Assembly: GCA_017997515.1 (NCBI GenBank)
Contig: JAGOEY010000009.1
Coordinates: forward strand, 1 to 22,234
Reading direction: 5' to 3'
DNA from: Burkholderiaceae bacterium
GTDB taxonomy: Bacteria; Pseudomonadota; Gammaproteobacteria; Burkholderiales; Burkholderiaceae
Length of the DNA stretch: 22,234 bases
In this document: piece by piece, positions 8,786-17,037 of the stretch
How the letters are laid out: each line of letters opens with the position of its first letter
Position numbering within the stretch: position 1 is the first letter of the stretch
Position numbers and translations under genes: made by a program
The notes under the pieces: model-generated
What the model was told of the DNA's origin: nothing
Seen by the model: only the letters and a program-made list of their open reading frames with translations
Databases searched by the model: none

Positions 8786-8843
8786 TTTGCTGTTGAATTG
8801 ATAGCTAAGTGCGCCCTTTGAATGGGCGTTGGAGGTCATTTTT
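8786..8843 (+). repeat. Dispersed intergenic repeat, family B, copy 1 (contains pssA ribosome binding site)
   Basis: The segment runs TTGCTGTTGAATTGATAGCT, then CGCCC (8812-8816) with its pairing partner GGGCG (8824-8828), then TTGGAGGTCATTTTT directly before the pssA ATG. It matches the copies at 2608-2667 and 17210-17265. The GGAGG at 8831-8835 is part of the repeat and lies 8 bases before the start codon, so this copy appears to serve as the 5' untranslated region and ribosome binding site of pssA. Confidence 0.7.
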
Positions 8844-9683
8844 ATGCAAAATTTTGATAAGAATTCTGCCCCGCTGGACGGGCAGGTTCTGACGCGCAAG
8901 CGGCGCAAAGGTATTTACATCCTGCCGAACCTGTTCACGCTGGCCGCATTGTTTGGCGGTTTTTACGCGGTCGTGATGGCCATGAACGGGCGTTTTGACC
9001 TGGCGGCAGTGGGTGTGTTCTGCGCCATGGTGCTCGACAGTCTGGATGGCCGTGTGGCCCGCATGACGAATACCCAAAGTGCGTTTGGCGAGCAGATGGA
9101 CTCGCTGTCCGACATGGTGTCGTTTGGCGCTGCGCCCGCACTGATTGCCTACGAGTGGGCGCTTCGGGGGCTTGGTCGCTGGGGCTGGATCGCAGCCTTC
9201 GTGTACTGCGCGTGTGCCGCATTGCGGCTGGCACGTTTCAACGTAAATACGGGTGTGGTGGACAAGCGTTTCTTCCAGGGCCTGCCTTCGCCCGCCGCAG
9301 CGGCGCTGGTGGCCGGCTTTATCTGGCTCATGACCGAGATTGGCGTACGGGGTGAAGACCTGGAGTGGCTCAGCTGGAAACAGATCACCTGGACCATGTT
9401 TGTGGTCACGCTGTATTCGGGCCTGACCATGGTGACCAATGTGCCGTTCTACAGCTTCAAGGACGTGCAGATGAAGAAGAGTGTGCCGTTTGTGGTGATT
9501 GTGCTGATCGCGCTGGTGATCGCCATCATCAACATCCATCCGCCCATCGTGCTGTTCAGTGTGTTTGTGATTTATGGCCTGAGCGGTTATGCGGTCTATG
9601 GCTGGCGCCGGGCGAAGGGTCAGCAGACCAGCCTCATCAGCACCTCCACCGATGAGCCGGACGAACGGGGACTGCACCGTTAA
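8844..9683 (+). CDS. pssA: CDP-diacylglycerol-serine O-phosphatidyltransferase
   Basis: A 279-residue integral membrane enzyme that makes phosphatidylserine from CDP-diacylglycerol and serine, the precursor of phosphatidylethanolamine. The CDP-alcohol phosphotransferase signature is complete: D65, D68-G69, A72-R73, G82, D86 and D90 (DSLDGRVAR, then GEQMDSLSD), in the spacing Dx2DGx2ARx8Gx3Dx3D. Seven or eight hydrophobic helices follow, including the pair at the C-terminal end (VPFVVIVLIALVIAII and IVLFSVFVIYGLSGYAVYG). The start at ATG 8844 is fixed by GGAGG 8 bases upstream; the TTG at 8829 lies before that site. Its place between ilvC and leuA is, from memory, common in beta- and some other proteobacteria. 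No terminator was found before the leuA leader. Confidence 0.95.
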   Translation: MQNFDKNSAPLDGQVLTRKRRKGIYILPNLFTLAALFGGFYAVVMAMNGRFDLAAVGVFCAMVLDSLDGRVARMTNTQSAFGEQMDSLSDMVSFGAAPALIAYEWALRGLGRWGWIAAFVYCACAALRLARFNVNTGVVDKRFFQGLPSPAAAALVAGFIWLMTEIGVRGEDLEWLSWKQITWTMFVVTLYSGLTMVTNVPFYSFKDVQMKKSVPFVVIVLIALVIAIINIHPPIVLFSVFVIYGLSGYAVYGWRRAKGQQTSLISTSTDEPDERGLHR

Positions 9684-9742
9684 AAACCTGTTGTTTCGCG
9701 CCCGCACTGCGGACAAGCCCGTAGCTGCATGCTGAAAACTTG

Positions 9743-9758
9743 TGCTACATTGACGCCC
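9743..9758 (+). promoter_or_regulatory. Candidate leuA leader promoter (extended -10)
   Basis: TGCTACATT (9743-9751) is an extended -10 element (TGn plus TACATT). A start 7-8 bases downstream falls at about 9758-9759, on the first base of the leader-peptide ATG. No Shine-Dalgarno sequence is seen between it and that ATG, so the leader may be translated from a leaderless mRNA. The -35 region is poor. Confidence 0.5.
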
Positions 9759-9812
9759 ATGTACCAAATTTCGCTGTCCCTACTGCTATCCACCCACGGG
9801 CGGAGACGGTAG
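9759..9812 (+). CDS. leuL: leuA leader peptide (17 residues, leucine-rich)
   Basis: ATG 9759 to TAG 9812 encodes MYQISLSLLLSTHGRRR. Four of residues 6-10 are leucine (CTG, then CTA-CTG-CTA in tandem), preceded by isoleucine; CTA is normally a rare codon in such G+C-rich genomes, so it should sense charged leucyl-tRNA sharply. A strong intrinsic terminator lies 20 bases after the stop and leuA starts 99 bases after it. This is the standard arrangement of ribosome-mediated attenuation: with leucine scarce the ribosome stalls on residues 8-10, an antiterminator forms, and leuA is transcribed. ACGGGC at 9796-9801, over the last codons of the peptide, is complementary to GCCCGT in the terminator's left arm (9836-9841). 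The symbol is by analogy with enteric leuL. Confidence 0.8.
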   Translation: MYQISLSLLLSTHGRRR

Positions 9813-9832
9813 CGTACGCGTACACCTCACTC

Positions 9833-9868
9833 ACGGCCCGTTTGCACCAGCAGCGGGCCGTTTTTTAT
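9833..9868 (+). terminator. Attenuator terminator in the leuA leader
   Basis: ACGGCCCG (9833-9840) pairs perfectly with CGGGCCGT (9854-9861) around a 13-base loop and is followed by TTTTTT at 9861-9866. It lies between the leucine-rich leader peptide and the leuA start, so it should stop transcription when leucine is plentiful. A competing antiterminator can form between ACGGGC (9796-9801) and GCCCGT (9836-9841); AGACGG (9804-9809) can also pair with CCGTTT (9838-9843) using one G-U pair. The palindrome GTACGCGTAC lies between, at 9814-9823. Confidence 0.85.
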
Positions 9869-9911
9869 TGCGTTGCTGGTTTCTTTCTTTTAACCACCGA
9901 GAAGCATCACC

Positions 9912-11618
9912 ATGTTGACCCAGCCTTCCACCAAATACCGCGCCTTCGCCCCGATCGCCTTGCCCAACCGCACATGGCCTGATGCCGTGTTGACCAAGGC
10001 ACCGATCTGGCTGTCGACCGACCTGCGTGATGGCAACCAGGCGCTGGTCGAGCCGATGGACATTGACCGCAAGATGCGTATGTTCGAGCAGCTCGTCGCT
10101 ATCGGGTTCAAGGAAATCGAGGTGGGATTCCCGTCGGCCTCGCAGGTTGAATTTGATTTCGTGCGCAAGCTGATTGACGAAGACCGCATCCCCGACGACG
10201 TGACGATCCAGGTGCTCACGCAGGCTCGCGACCACCTCATCACGCGCACCTTCGAATCGCTGCAAGGTGCGCCACGCGCCATCGTGCACCTCTACAACGC
10301 CGTAGCGCCCGTGATGCGCAAGGTGGTGCTGGGCATGGACGAGGACCAGATCGTTGAACTCGCCGTCACACACGCCGCCATGTTCAAGGAATGTGCCGCC
10401 CAGCAGCCCGCCACACACTGGACCTTTCAGTATTCGCCCGAGATGTTCTCCGGCACCGACCTCGCTTTCTCCAAGCGTGTGGTGGATGCGGTTACCGCGG
10501 TCTGGGCACCCACACCCGCGCACAAATGCATCATCAATTTGCCATCGACGGTGGAGCATTCAACGCCCAACGTGTTCGCCGACATGATCGAGTGGATGCA
10601 CCGGCACCTTGACCGGCGCGATGCCATCGTGCTCTCGGTACACCCGCACAACGACCGGGGCACCGGCACGGCAGCGGGTGAATTCGCGGTCATGGCGGGC
10701 GCTGATCGCCTCGAAGGCTGCCTGTTCGGCAACGGTGAGCGCACCGGCAACCTCGACCTCGTCAACGTTGCGCTGAACCTGTACACGCAAGGTGTTGCGC
10801 CCGGGCTGGACTTCTCCCACATCGACGACGTGCGCGCCACGGTCGAACATTGCAACCAGATCGCGGTGCACCCGCGCCATCCGTACGTGGGTGACCTGGT
10901 CTACACCTCGTTCTCGGGCTCACACCAGGACGCGATCAAGAAAGCGTTTACGGCGCGCAAGGACGGCGATATCTGGGACATGCCTTATCTGCCCATCGAC
11001 CCGAAGGACGTGGGACGCAGTTACGAAGCCGTGATCCGCGTCAACAGCCAGTCCGGCAAGGGTGGCATGGCCTACCTGCTCGAAAGTGAATACGGCATCG
11101 AAATGCCACGCCGTCTGCAGATGGAATTCATGCAGGCCGTGCAGCGTGTGATGGACGTGGCCGGCAAGGAGCTTACGGCCGCCGACCTCTACGCGCTGTT
11201 TGAACGCGAGTACGGTTTAAAGACGGTCCAGGCTTTGCAGCACCGGGTGCTGGAAGAGCAGGGCGAAGGCAGCAATGCGTCGGTGGTCTTGCGGGGTGAT
11301 TTGCCCTGGCTGGGTGAAACCCGCGCCATCGAAGGCCGTGGCAATGGGCCGATTGATGCGTTTATCCATGCGCTGTCCGAAGCCACGGGCCATTCCGTGC
11401 GTGTGCTGGACTACCACCAGCATGCGATTGGTGCCGGTGCCGACGCCCAAGCGGCTGCCTACTTGGAGTTGCGTGTGGACGAGTCGCAGACGCTGTTTGG
11501 TGTGGGTGTGGATGCCGACATCATTTCGGCATCCCTCAAGGCCATTGTGTCGGGCCTGGAGCGCGCCCGGGCACAAGGTTTGCGAAGTGTAGAAACCAAG
11601 GCCACCGAGCTGGCATGA
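9912..11618 (+). CDS. leuA: 2-isopropylmalate synthase, long (type 2, TIGR00970-like) form
   Basis: A 568-residue enzyme condensing acetyl-CoA with 2-oxoisovalerate in the first committed step of leucine synthesis. TIM-barrel signatures: [11 protein letters not shown] at residues 35-45 (metal and substrate binding), [13 protein letters not shown] (metal-binding HxH), [12 protein letters not shown], and [17 protein letters not shown]. The C-terminal leucine-binding regulatory region is the last 130 or so residues. Its length, the N-terminal extension before the barrel, and DLRDGNQ instead of DTTLRDGEQ place it in the form related to actinobacterial and yeast enzymes, not the 512-residue form that follows. 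The start at ATG 9912 has a weak GAGAAG about 9 bases upstream. It is controlled by the leucine attenuator just before it. Confidence 0.95.
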   Translation: MLTQPSTKYRAFAPIALPNRTWPDAVLTKAPIWLSTDLRDGNQALVEPMDIDRKMRMFEQLVAIGFKEIEVGFPSASQVEFDFVRKLIDEDRIPDDVTIQVLTQARDHLITRTFESLQGAPRAIVHLYNAVAPVMRKVVLGMDEDQIVELAVTHAAMFKECAAQQPATHWTFQYSPEMFSGTDLAFSKRVVDAVTAVWAPTPAHKCIINLPSTVEHSTPNVFADMIEWMHRHLDRRDAIVLSVHPHNDRGTGTAAGEFAVMAGADRLEGCLFGNGERTGNLDLVNVALNLYTQGVAPGLDFSHIDDVRATVEHCNQIAVHPRHPYVGDLVYTSFSGSHQDAIKKAFTARKDGDIWDMPYLPIDPKDVGRSYEAVIRVNSQSGKGGMAYLLESEYGIEMPRRLQMEFMQAVQRVMDVAGKELTAADLYALFEREYGLKTVQALQHRVLEEQGEGSNASVVLRGDLPWLGETRAIEGRGNGPIDAFIHALSEATGHSVRVLDYHQHAIGAGADAQAAAYLELRVDESQTLFGVGVDADIISASLKAIVSGLERARAQGLRSVETKATELA

Positions 11619-11660
11619 TCCTGCCCCGGTGATGTGATATTGCAAAACAGGAGATCCACG

Positions 11661-13199
11661 ATGGCCGACAAACTGATCATTTTTGACACCACCTTGCGTG
11701 ACGGCGAACAGTCGCCCGGCGCGTCCATGACCAAGGACGAAAAGCTGCGTATTGCGCGCCAGCTGGAACGCCTGAAGGTGGACGTGATTGAGGCCGGTTT
11801 TGCAGCCAGCTCGAATGGTGACTTTGAAGCCGTGCAGCAGATTGCCAACGCCATCAAGGACTCCACTATCTGCTCGCTGTCGCGTGCCAACGACCGTGAC
11901 ATTGCACGTGCCGCTGAGGCTCTGAAGGGCGCGAACAGTGCGCGTATCCACACCTTCATCGCCACTTCTGCGCTGCACATGGAAAAGAAGCTGCGCATGA
12001 CCCCTGAACAGGTGCTGGAGCAGGCCATCCAGTCGGTGCGTTTTGCGCGCAACCTGGTGGGCGACATCGAGTTCAGCCCCGAAGACGGTTACCGCAGCGA
12101 TCCGGACTTCCTGTGCCGCGTGATCGAGGCCGTGATTGCCGAAGGTGCCACCACGATCAACGTGCCCGACACCGTGGGGTACGCCATTCCCGAGCTGTAC
12201 GGCAACTTCATCAAGACACTGCGGGAGCGTGTCCCGAACAGTGACAAAGCGATCTGGTCTGTGCACTGCCACAACGACCTGGGTATGGCGGTGGCCAATT
12301 CGCTGGCGGGTGTGAAGATTGGCGGCGCACGCCAGGTGGAGTGCACCATCAACGGCCTGGGTGAGCGCGCGGGCAATTGTTCACTCGAAGAAGTGGTGAT
12401 GGCCGTGAAGACCCGCCGTGACTATTTTGGTCTGGACATGAACATCGACCCGCAGCATATTCTTGCGGCCAGCCGTATGGTGAGCCAGACCACGGGTTTT
12501 GTGGTGCAACCCAACAAGGCGGTGGTGGGTGCCAACGCGTTTGCCCATGCCTCCGGCATCCACCAGGACGGCGTGCTCAAAGCGCGTGACACCTACGAAA
12601 TCATGCGTGCCGAAGACGTGGGTTGGAGCAACAACAAAATTGTGTTGGGCAAACTCAGTGGGCGGAATGCCTTCAAACAACGCCTGCAGGAGCTGGGCGT
12701 GAGTTTGGAAAGTGAAGGCGAAACCAACGCCGCTTTTGCGCGTTTCAAAGAGCTGGCCGACCGCAAAAGCGAGATTTTTGACGAGGACATCCTGGCCCTG
12801 GTCAGTGACGAAGCGGCTGCGGGCAGCAGCGAGCAGTACGGCTTTGTGTCCCTGTCGCAGCACAGCGAAACGGGTGAACGCCCGCAGGCAACGGTGGTTT
12901 TTACGGTGGCGGACAAGGAAGTCACCGGCACATCCGACGGGAATGGCCCAGTGGACGCTTCCCTGAAAGCCATTGAATCTCATGTGCAGAGTGGGGCTGA
13001 AATGGTGCTGTATTCCGTCAATGCCATCAGTGGCTCGACCGAAAGCCAGGGCGAAGTGACGGTGCGGCTGCAAAACAGCGGGCGGGTGGTGAATGGGGTG
13101 GGGGCTGACCCTGACATCGTCGTTGCGTCAGCCAAAGCCTACCTCAGTGCACTCAATAAGTTACAAAGTAAAGCAGAGCGTGTGGCCGCCCAAGGGTAG
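11661..13199 (+). CDS. leuA: 2-isopropylmalate synthase, classical (type 1, TIGR00973-like) form
   Basis: A 512-residue enzyme with the same reaction as its upstream neighbour but from the other major LeuA subfamily. Signatures: [13 protein letters not shown] at residues 8-20, [17 protein letters not shown] (metal-binding HxH), [10 protein letters not shown], and [18 protein letters not shown]. The C-terminal allosteric domain begins near residue 390 and includes [14 protein letters not shown] and [21 protein letters not shown]. The start at ATG 11661 has AGGAG 7 bases upstream; the frame could extend to 11634 but without support. It is 42 bases downstream of the first leuA with no terminator between, so it shares that transcript and its leucine attenuation. 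A citramalate synthase role is less likely given the close LeuA motifs. Confidence 0.95.
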   Translation: MADKLIIFDTTLRDGEQSPGASMTKDEKLRIARQLERLKVDVIEAGFAASSNGDFEAVQQIANAIKDSTICSLSRANDRDIARAAEALKGANSARIHTFIATSALHMEKKLRMTPEQVLEQAIQSVRFARNLVGDIEFSPEDGYRSDPDFLCRVIEAVIAEGATTINVPDTVGYAIPELYGNFIKTLRERVPNSDKAIWSVHCHNDLGMAVANSLAGVKIGGARQVECTINGLGERAGNCSLEEVVMAVKTRRDYFGLDMNIDPQHILAASRMVSQTTGFVVQPNKAVVGANAFAHASGIHQDGVLKARDTYEIMRAEDVGWSNNKIVLGKLSGRNAFKQRLQELGVSLESEGETNAAFARFKELADRKSEIFDEDILALVSDEAAAGSSEQYGFVSLSQHSETGERPQATVVFTVADKEVTGTSDGNGPVDASLKAIESHVQSGAEMVLYSVNAISGSTESQGEVTVRLQNSGRVVNGVGADPDIVVASAKAYLSALNKLQSKAERVAAQG

Positions 13200-13231
13200 T
13201 GGCTGAATCTATAATTTCCACATTGGATTAG

Positions 13232-13268
13232 AAAAGTCGTGCAAGTTATTGATCTTGCGCGACTTTTT
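13232..13268 (+). terminator. Intrinsic terminator after the second leuA
   Basis: AAAGTCGTGCAAG (13233-13245) pairs with CTTGCGCGACTTT (13254-13266), 13 pairs with one G-U, around an 8-base loop, ending in TTTTT (13264-13268). A perfect TATAAT lies just before it at 13210-13215, so this hairpin would be near the 5' end of any transcript starting there. Confidence 0.8.
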
Positions 13269-13283
13269 CTATTTGTGTATATT
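13255..13283 (+). promoter_or_regulatory. Candidate promoter of the PBP7-type endopeptidase gene
   Basis: TTGCGC (13255-13260) and TATATT (13278-13283) are spaced by 17 bases, giving a start near 13290 and a leader of about 30 bases before the ATG at 13319. The -35 box overlaps the right arm of the terminator for leuA, a compact arrangement. The match is moderate and assigned by eye. Confidence 0.35.
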
Positions 13284-13318
13284 GACGACTGCTTTGTTCC
13301 TCGCTGGAGATTAATTAA

Positions 13319-14500
13319 ATGGCCATACACAAATACCGCGCATTTCACAAGGTGTTACAGGTGTTTGTCGTTTGTATGGGCATCAGCCTCATGGCGGGGC
13401 ACGCTTCCCATGCTGCGGAGCGTAAAAAGGCGGTTGTCAAAGTCCAAAAAACCAGAGCAGCCAGTGCCAGCAAACCCGTTGCCCAACGGGCGGCCTCCAA
13501 GGCAAAACCCACTGCTGTTGCGCGTTCTTCGCGTTCTGTGGTGGTCTCCAAATCCAAAAGTAATAGCCGCGTGGTGGCTTCGTCCAAACGCAGCGCAGTG
13601 GTCAAGGCCGCCTACACACCTCCTGCACGGCCCACTTTTGGGCAAATTGCCGGCCTGCACGGTGCGCACGACCCACTGGATCTGAAGTCGAGTGTGGCTT
13701 ATGTGATTGACCAGGACACGCATGAAGTTTTGCTCAGCAAGAACGACCATGCCGTGTTGCCGATTGCATCCTTGACCAAACTGATGACAGGTGTGCTCGT
13801 CAGCGAGGCGCGTTTGCCGATGGAAGAAATGGTCACCATCACTCAGGACGATGTGGACACCGAAAAAGGCAGCCGCTCGCGGCTGACCGTTGGCACCACG
13901 CTGACACGTGGCGAAATGTTGCACTTGGCGCTGATGTCCAGCGAAAACCGTGCAGCCCATGCGCTGGGCCGCACCTACCCTGGTGGACTGGACAACTTTG
14001 TCAACCTGATGAATGCCAAGGCCAAAATGCTGGGAATGGCTGACACGCGTTATGTCGAGCCGACGGGCCTGTCCAGCAAAAACCAATCCAGCGCACGTGA
14101 CCTGGCGATTCTGGTGGACGCCGCCCACCGCGACACGCGCCTGCGTGAACTGTCCACATCGCCCAGCTACACCGTGGACGTGGGTGCACGCACGCTGCAG
14201 TACAACAACACCAACCGCCTGGTGCACAACCCGCTGTGGGACATTGGCCTGCAAAAAACCGGCTACATCTCGGAAGCTGGCCAGTGCCTCGTAATGCAGG
14301 CCAAGGTGGCTGGGCGCAAGCTGATCATGGTGTTTTTGGACTCCAGCGGCAAGCTAAGCCGACTGGGGGACGCCGAACGGGTGCGCCGCTGGGTTGAGGC
14401 CACGCCGGTCACCAGCCCTCTGGGCAAGCCCGTGGCCCAAGGCCGTTCGGGCCTGGAACTGTCAGCGGTCGCGGCCGACTTTGTAGCCAAGAGCCATTGA
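13319..14500 (+). CDS. pbpG: D-alanyl-D-alanine endopeptidase (PBP7/8 type, peptidase family S11)
   Basis: A 393-residue periplasmic serine peptidase that cuts D-Ala-mDAP cross-links in peptidoglycan. A signal peptide (residues 1-32, MAIHKYRAFHKVLQVFVVCM then GISLMAGHASHA) is followed by a Lys/Ser/Ala-rich linker (33-100) of low complexity. The three penicillin-binding motifs are present and ordered: S151-L-T-K154 with the catalytic serine, S208-E-N210, and K313-T-G315. The distance between motifs and the absence of the C-terminal domain of PBP5-like carboxypeptidases favour the PBP7 endopeptidase group. GGAG precedes the ATG by about 10 bases. The last 39 bases overlap the end of the convergent IclR-type gene. 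Confidence 0.9.
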   Translation: MAIHKYRAFHKVLQVFVVCMGISLMAGHASHAAERKKAVVKVQKTRAASASKPVAQRAASKAKPTAVARSSRSVVVSKSKSNSRVVASSKRSAVVKAAYTPPARPTFGQIAGLHGAHDPLDLKSSVAYVIDQDTHEVLLSKNDHAVLPIASLTKLMTGVLVSEARLPMEEMVTITQDDVDTEKGSRSRLTVGTTLTRGEMLHLALMSSENRAAHALGRTYPGGLDNFVNLMNAKAKMLGMADTRYVEPTGLSSKNQSSARDLAILVDAAHRDTRLRELSTSPSYTVDVGARTLQYNNTNRLVHNPLWDIGLQKTGYISEAGQCLVMQAKVAGRKLIMVFLDSSGKLSRLGDAERVRRWVEATPVTSPLGKPVAQGRSGLELSAVAADFVAKSH

Positions 14501-15250
14501 TATTTCGTTGGCTGTGGCTTCCAGCTTGGGGAGCCAGCCTTCGTCCAGCCGGTCAGCAGGGGCCGAAATAGACAGCCCTGCCACCAGCTCACTCTGGTTG
14601 TCATAAATGCCTGCTGCCATGCAGCGCACACCTAGTTCCAGTTCTTCGTTGTCCCGCGCAATGCCGTATTGGCGCGCCTTGGACAGCTCTCGCTCCAGAA
14701 TGGGCAACTGCGTGATGCTGTTGCGCGTCTGGCCCGACAGGCCGGTGCGGGTGGCGTAGGCCCGCACACGCTGCGGGTCGTCCATGGCCAGAAACAGTTT
14801 GCCAACCGATGTGAGGTGCAGGGGCGCACGGCCTCCAATGGCACGCACCACCTGCATGCCTGAGCGTTCACTGTAGGCACGCTCCACGTACACAATCTCG
14901 TCGCCTTGGCGCATGCTGAGGTTGACGGGTTGCTGGATGAGCTTGTGCAGTTCACGCATCGGCACCAGCGCTGCATCACGCACACTCAGGCGCGCCTTGA
15001 CCAGGTTGCCCAGTTCGAGTAGGCGCATACCCAGGCGGTAGCTGCCGGTTTCGGGGCGCTCCACATAACGCCCCACGGTCAGGTCATTCAGGATGCGGTG
15101 GGTGGTGGAGGGGTGGAGACCTGTTTTCTCACTGATCTCCTTGAGCGACATGGCTTCCTCGCGGGAGGCCAGGACATCGATCAGTTGAAAGATGCGTTCA
15201 ATCACCTGAACGCTGGGAGTCGTCGGTACGCTGTGGTCGTTTGTCCGCAT
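14462..15250 (-). CDS. IclR family transcriptional regulator
   Basis: A 262-residue DNA-binding protein of normal IclR length. The N-terminal winged helix-turn-helix covers about residues 12-75 (VQVIERIFQLIDVLAS, then LKEISEKTGLHPSTTHRILNDL), followed by the effector-binding domain (about 80-255) with GRAPLHLTSVGKLFLA and the conserved ELGVRCMAAGIYD near the ligand pocket. IclR proteins usually regulate aromatic or organic acid catabolism genes; no such gene is next to it, so its target is unknown. Its stop lies inside the end of the convergent endopeptidase gene (39-base overlap). It is downstream of bpt on the same strand, 67 bases away, and may share its transcript. Confidence 0.92.
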   Translation of the reverse strand: MRTNDHSVPTTPSVQVIERIFQLIDVLASREEAMSLKEISEKTGLHPSTTHRILNDLTVGRYVERPETGSYRLGMRLLELGNLVKARLSVRDAALVPMRELHKLIQQPVNLSMRQGDEIVYVERAYSERSGMQVVRAIGGRAPLHLTSVGKLFLAMDDPQRVRAYATRTGLSGQTRNSITQLPILERELSKARQYGIARDNEELELGVRCMAAGIYDNQSELVAGLSISAPADRLDEGWLPKLEATANEISMALGYKVGRDR

Positions 15251-15317
15251 GTGCTGCCCTTGTAGCTGTATGCGCTTATTTTATCTGGTGAAATGAAGTA
15301 GCACCGTGCGGAGGGAT

Positions 15318-16061
15318 CTACCGGTTGTTCTGCAAGACCCACTCTCCGCCCTCAAGCCGCTCATGGGGGCCAAACCGTGCCTTGTAATTCATCTTGGCGC
15401 TGGCCTCGATCCAGTAGCCCAGATAAACATACGGCAGGTGCATGGTGCGGGCCTGCTCAATCTGCCATAACACGCAGAACGTGCCATAACTGGCACCCGC
15501 GTCGGGTGCATAAAAGGTGTACACCGCCGAAATACCGTCGTTCAGCACATCCAGGATCGACACCATTTTGAGTGTGCCGGGGCTGCCGTCCTCCAGGGTT
15601 TCTCTGAACTCGACCATACGTGAGTTGACGCGGCTTTGCAGCAGGAATTGGGTGTACTGGTCCACGCTGTCGTGGTCCATGCCGCCGCCCGCGTGGCGGC
15701 TGTTCTGGTAATGCAGGTACAGCTGGTAGTGCTCTGGTGAAAAGCCCAGCTTCAGCACCCGTGTCTGCAATTGCCCGTGTTGGCGCCAGGCGCGTTTCTG
15801 GCTTCTGTCGGGGGCAAAGTCGTGCGTCAGCACGCGCAACGGGACACAGGCGTGGCAACCGTCGCAGTACGGGCGGTAGGTGAACATGCCGCTGCGGCGG
15901 AAGCCCTGTTCCACCAGCCGCGAATACGCGTCGTTCTGGATCAGGTGGCTGGGGGTGGCGACCTGCGAGCGCGCCTGCCTGTCCGGCAGGTAACTGCAGG
16001 GGTAGGGTGCAGTTGCATAGAACTGCAACGTCTGAAAGGGAAGATCGTTGAGTTGCGTCAC
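15318..16061 (-). CDS. bpt: Aspartate/glutamate leucyltransferase (bacterial protein transferase)
   Basis: A 247-residue cytosolic enzyme that transfers leucine from Leu-tRNA to N-terminal Asp or Glu of proteins, making them N-degrons for ClpS-ClpAP. It belongs to the ATE1-like (arginyltransferase) family. Features: conserved cysteines C22 (PYPCSYLP) and C66/C69/C72 (YCDGCHAC), the GMFTYRPYC block, [13 protein letters not shown], and the C-terminal [26 protein letters not shown]. In bacteria with ClpS this clade is Bpt rather than arginyl-specific, and adjacency to aat supports that; specificity is inferred. It begins 12 bases after aat, so the two are one transcription unit. Confidence 0.93.
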   Translation of the reverse strand: MTQLNDLPFQTLQFYATAPYPCSYLPDRQARSQVATPSHLIQNDAYSRLVEQGFRRSGMFTYRPYCDGCHACVPLRVLTHDFAPDRSQKRAWRQHGQLQTRVLKLGFSPEHYQLYLHYQNSRHAGGGMDHDSVDQYTQFLLQSRVNSRMVEFRETLEDGSPGTLKMVSILDVLNDGISAVYTFYAPDAGASYGTFCVLWQIEQARTMHLPYVYLGYWIEASAKMNYKARFGPHERLEGGEWVLQNNR

Positions 16062-16073
16062 GCTGGCGCTGTT

Positions 16074-16814
16074 TCAGGGGGGCGGGGGCAGGATTTCGCG
16101 CCAGTATAGGGGCTCGAAAACCCACTGTGGGGCGGGCAGGGTGTGGTGGTGTGTGATGTGCTCCACAAACACCGCGCGTGGAAGCTCTGCCGCACCCAGC
16201 GATGCCAGGTGGCGTGTGTTCTGCTGGCAGTCCACCATCGGGATTTGGTTGCGGCGGCAAAAGGCCACCAGGGCTGCCAGCGCGATCTTGGATGCGTCCG
16301 TGCTGCGCGCGAACATCGACTCTCCAAACACCGCCTTGCCAACCGCTACGCAGTACAGCCCGCCGACCAGCACCCCGTCCACCCAGGTTTCGACACTGTG
16401 GGCATATCCTGCACGGTGAAGCGATTCATACGCTTCAACCATCTGCGGAAGGATCCAGGTGCCCGCCTGCCCGTCGCGGGGTGAGGTGGCGCAGGCGCGG
16501 ATGACGTCGCCAAAAGCATGGTTGATGCGGATTTCACAGGCGGCATCACGCCGGAATTTTTCCAACGTCTTGCGCAAAGACCGGTGGAGCCGGAAGTTGG
16601 CGGTCTGCAGCACCATCCGCGGGTCGGGCGACCACCACAAAATGGGTTGCCCATCACTGAACCACGGGAATATGCCGTGCCCATAGGCTTGTAGCAGGGT
16701 GTCCACGTCCAGCGCGCCACCTGCTGCCAGCAGCCCGGGTATGGGGTCGGTTTCTCCCCAGGTCTGGGCCACATCGGGAAACTGGTCACCGGGCTCAAGC
16801 CAGGGCAATTTCAT
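16074..16814 (-). CDS. aat: Leucyl/phenylalanyl-tRNA-protein transferase
   Basis: A 246-residue cytosolic enzyme that adds Leu or Phe from aminoacyl-tRNA to N-terminal Lys or Arg of proteins for N-degron turnover. Signatures: GLLAAGGALDVDTLLQAYGHGIFPWF (about residues 27-52), WWSPDPR (60-66), the TWILPQMVEAYESLHRAGYAHSVETW segment (in two blocks around residue 120), GLYCVAVGKAVFGESMF and VDCQQNTRHLASLGA. All typical catalytic-pocket motifs are present and length is normal. It has the ATG at 16814 as start. Together with bpt 12 bases downstream it covers both classes of secondary destabilising N-termini. A possible -10 box CATAAT lies on the minus strand at 16906-16901. Confidence 0.95.
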   Translation of the reverse strand: MKLPWLEPGDQFPDVAQTWGETDPIPGLLAAGGALDVDTLLQAYGHGIFPWFSDGQPILWWSPDPRMVLQTANFRLHRSLRKTLEKFRRDAACEIRINHAFGDVIRACATSPRDGQAGTWILPQMVEAYESLHRAGYAHSVETWVDGVLVGGLYCVAVGKAVFGESMFARSTDASKIALAALVAFCRRNQIPMVDCQQNTRHLASLGAAELPRAVFVEHITHHHTLPAPQWVFEPLYWREILPPPP

Positions 16815-16983
16815 GGCGAGACAGTTGGGGGAATGGGTTTGTCACGGGCTGTGCTTTGCAGGCAGTTGGTGCATGGTGGCCTGTGAAAGGTCTTGCCCGG
16901 ATTATGCAGATGCTGCAACAGCCTGGGCGGTCGCCTTGGAAACAATAGCAACCAAGGCGCATGGCGCACGTTGGCGGTGGGGA

Positions 16984-17020
16984 AGAAAAAAGAAAACCGC
17001 CGCAAAAAATGCTGGCGGTT
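16984..17020 (-). terminator. Intrinsic terminator on the minus strand
   Basis: On the minus strand AACCGCC (from 17020 to 17014) pairs with GGCGGTT (17001 to 16995) around a 12-base loop and is followed by a T-rich tract reading TTCTTTTTTC. It lies 18 bases after the stop codon of the small reading frame at 17038-17115, and about 300 bases after the phosphatase-kinase gene, so it could end either transcript. Confidence 0.75.
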
Positions 17021-17037
17021 GGCTTTGTGGGGACGAT

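Noticed and set aside
9740..9982. 80-codon plus-strand frame overlapping the leuA leader and start
   Set aside because: It reads through the attenuator and into leuA in another frame; the 17-codon leucine-rich frame explains the region better.
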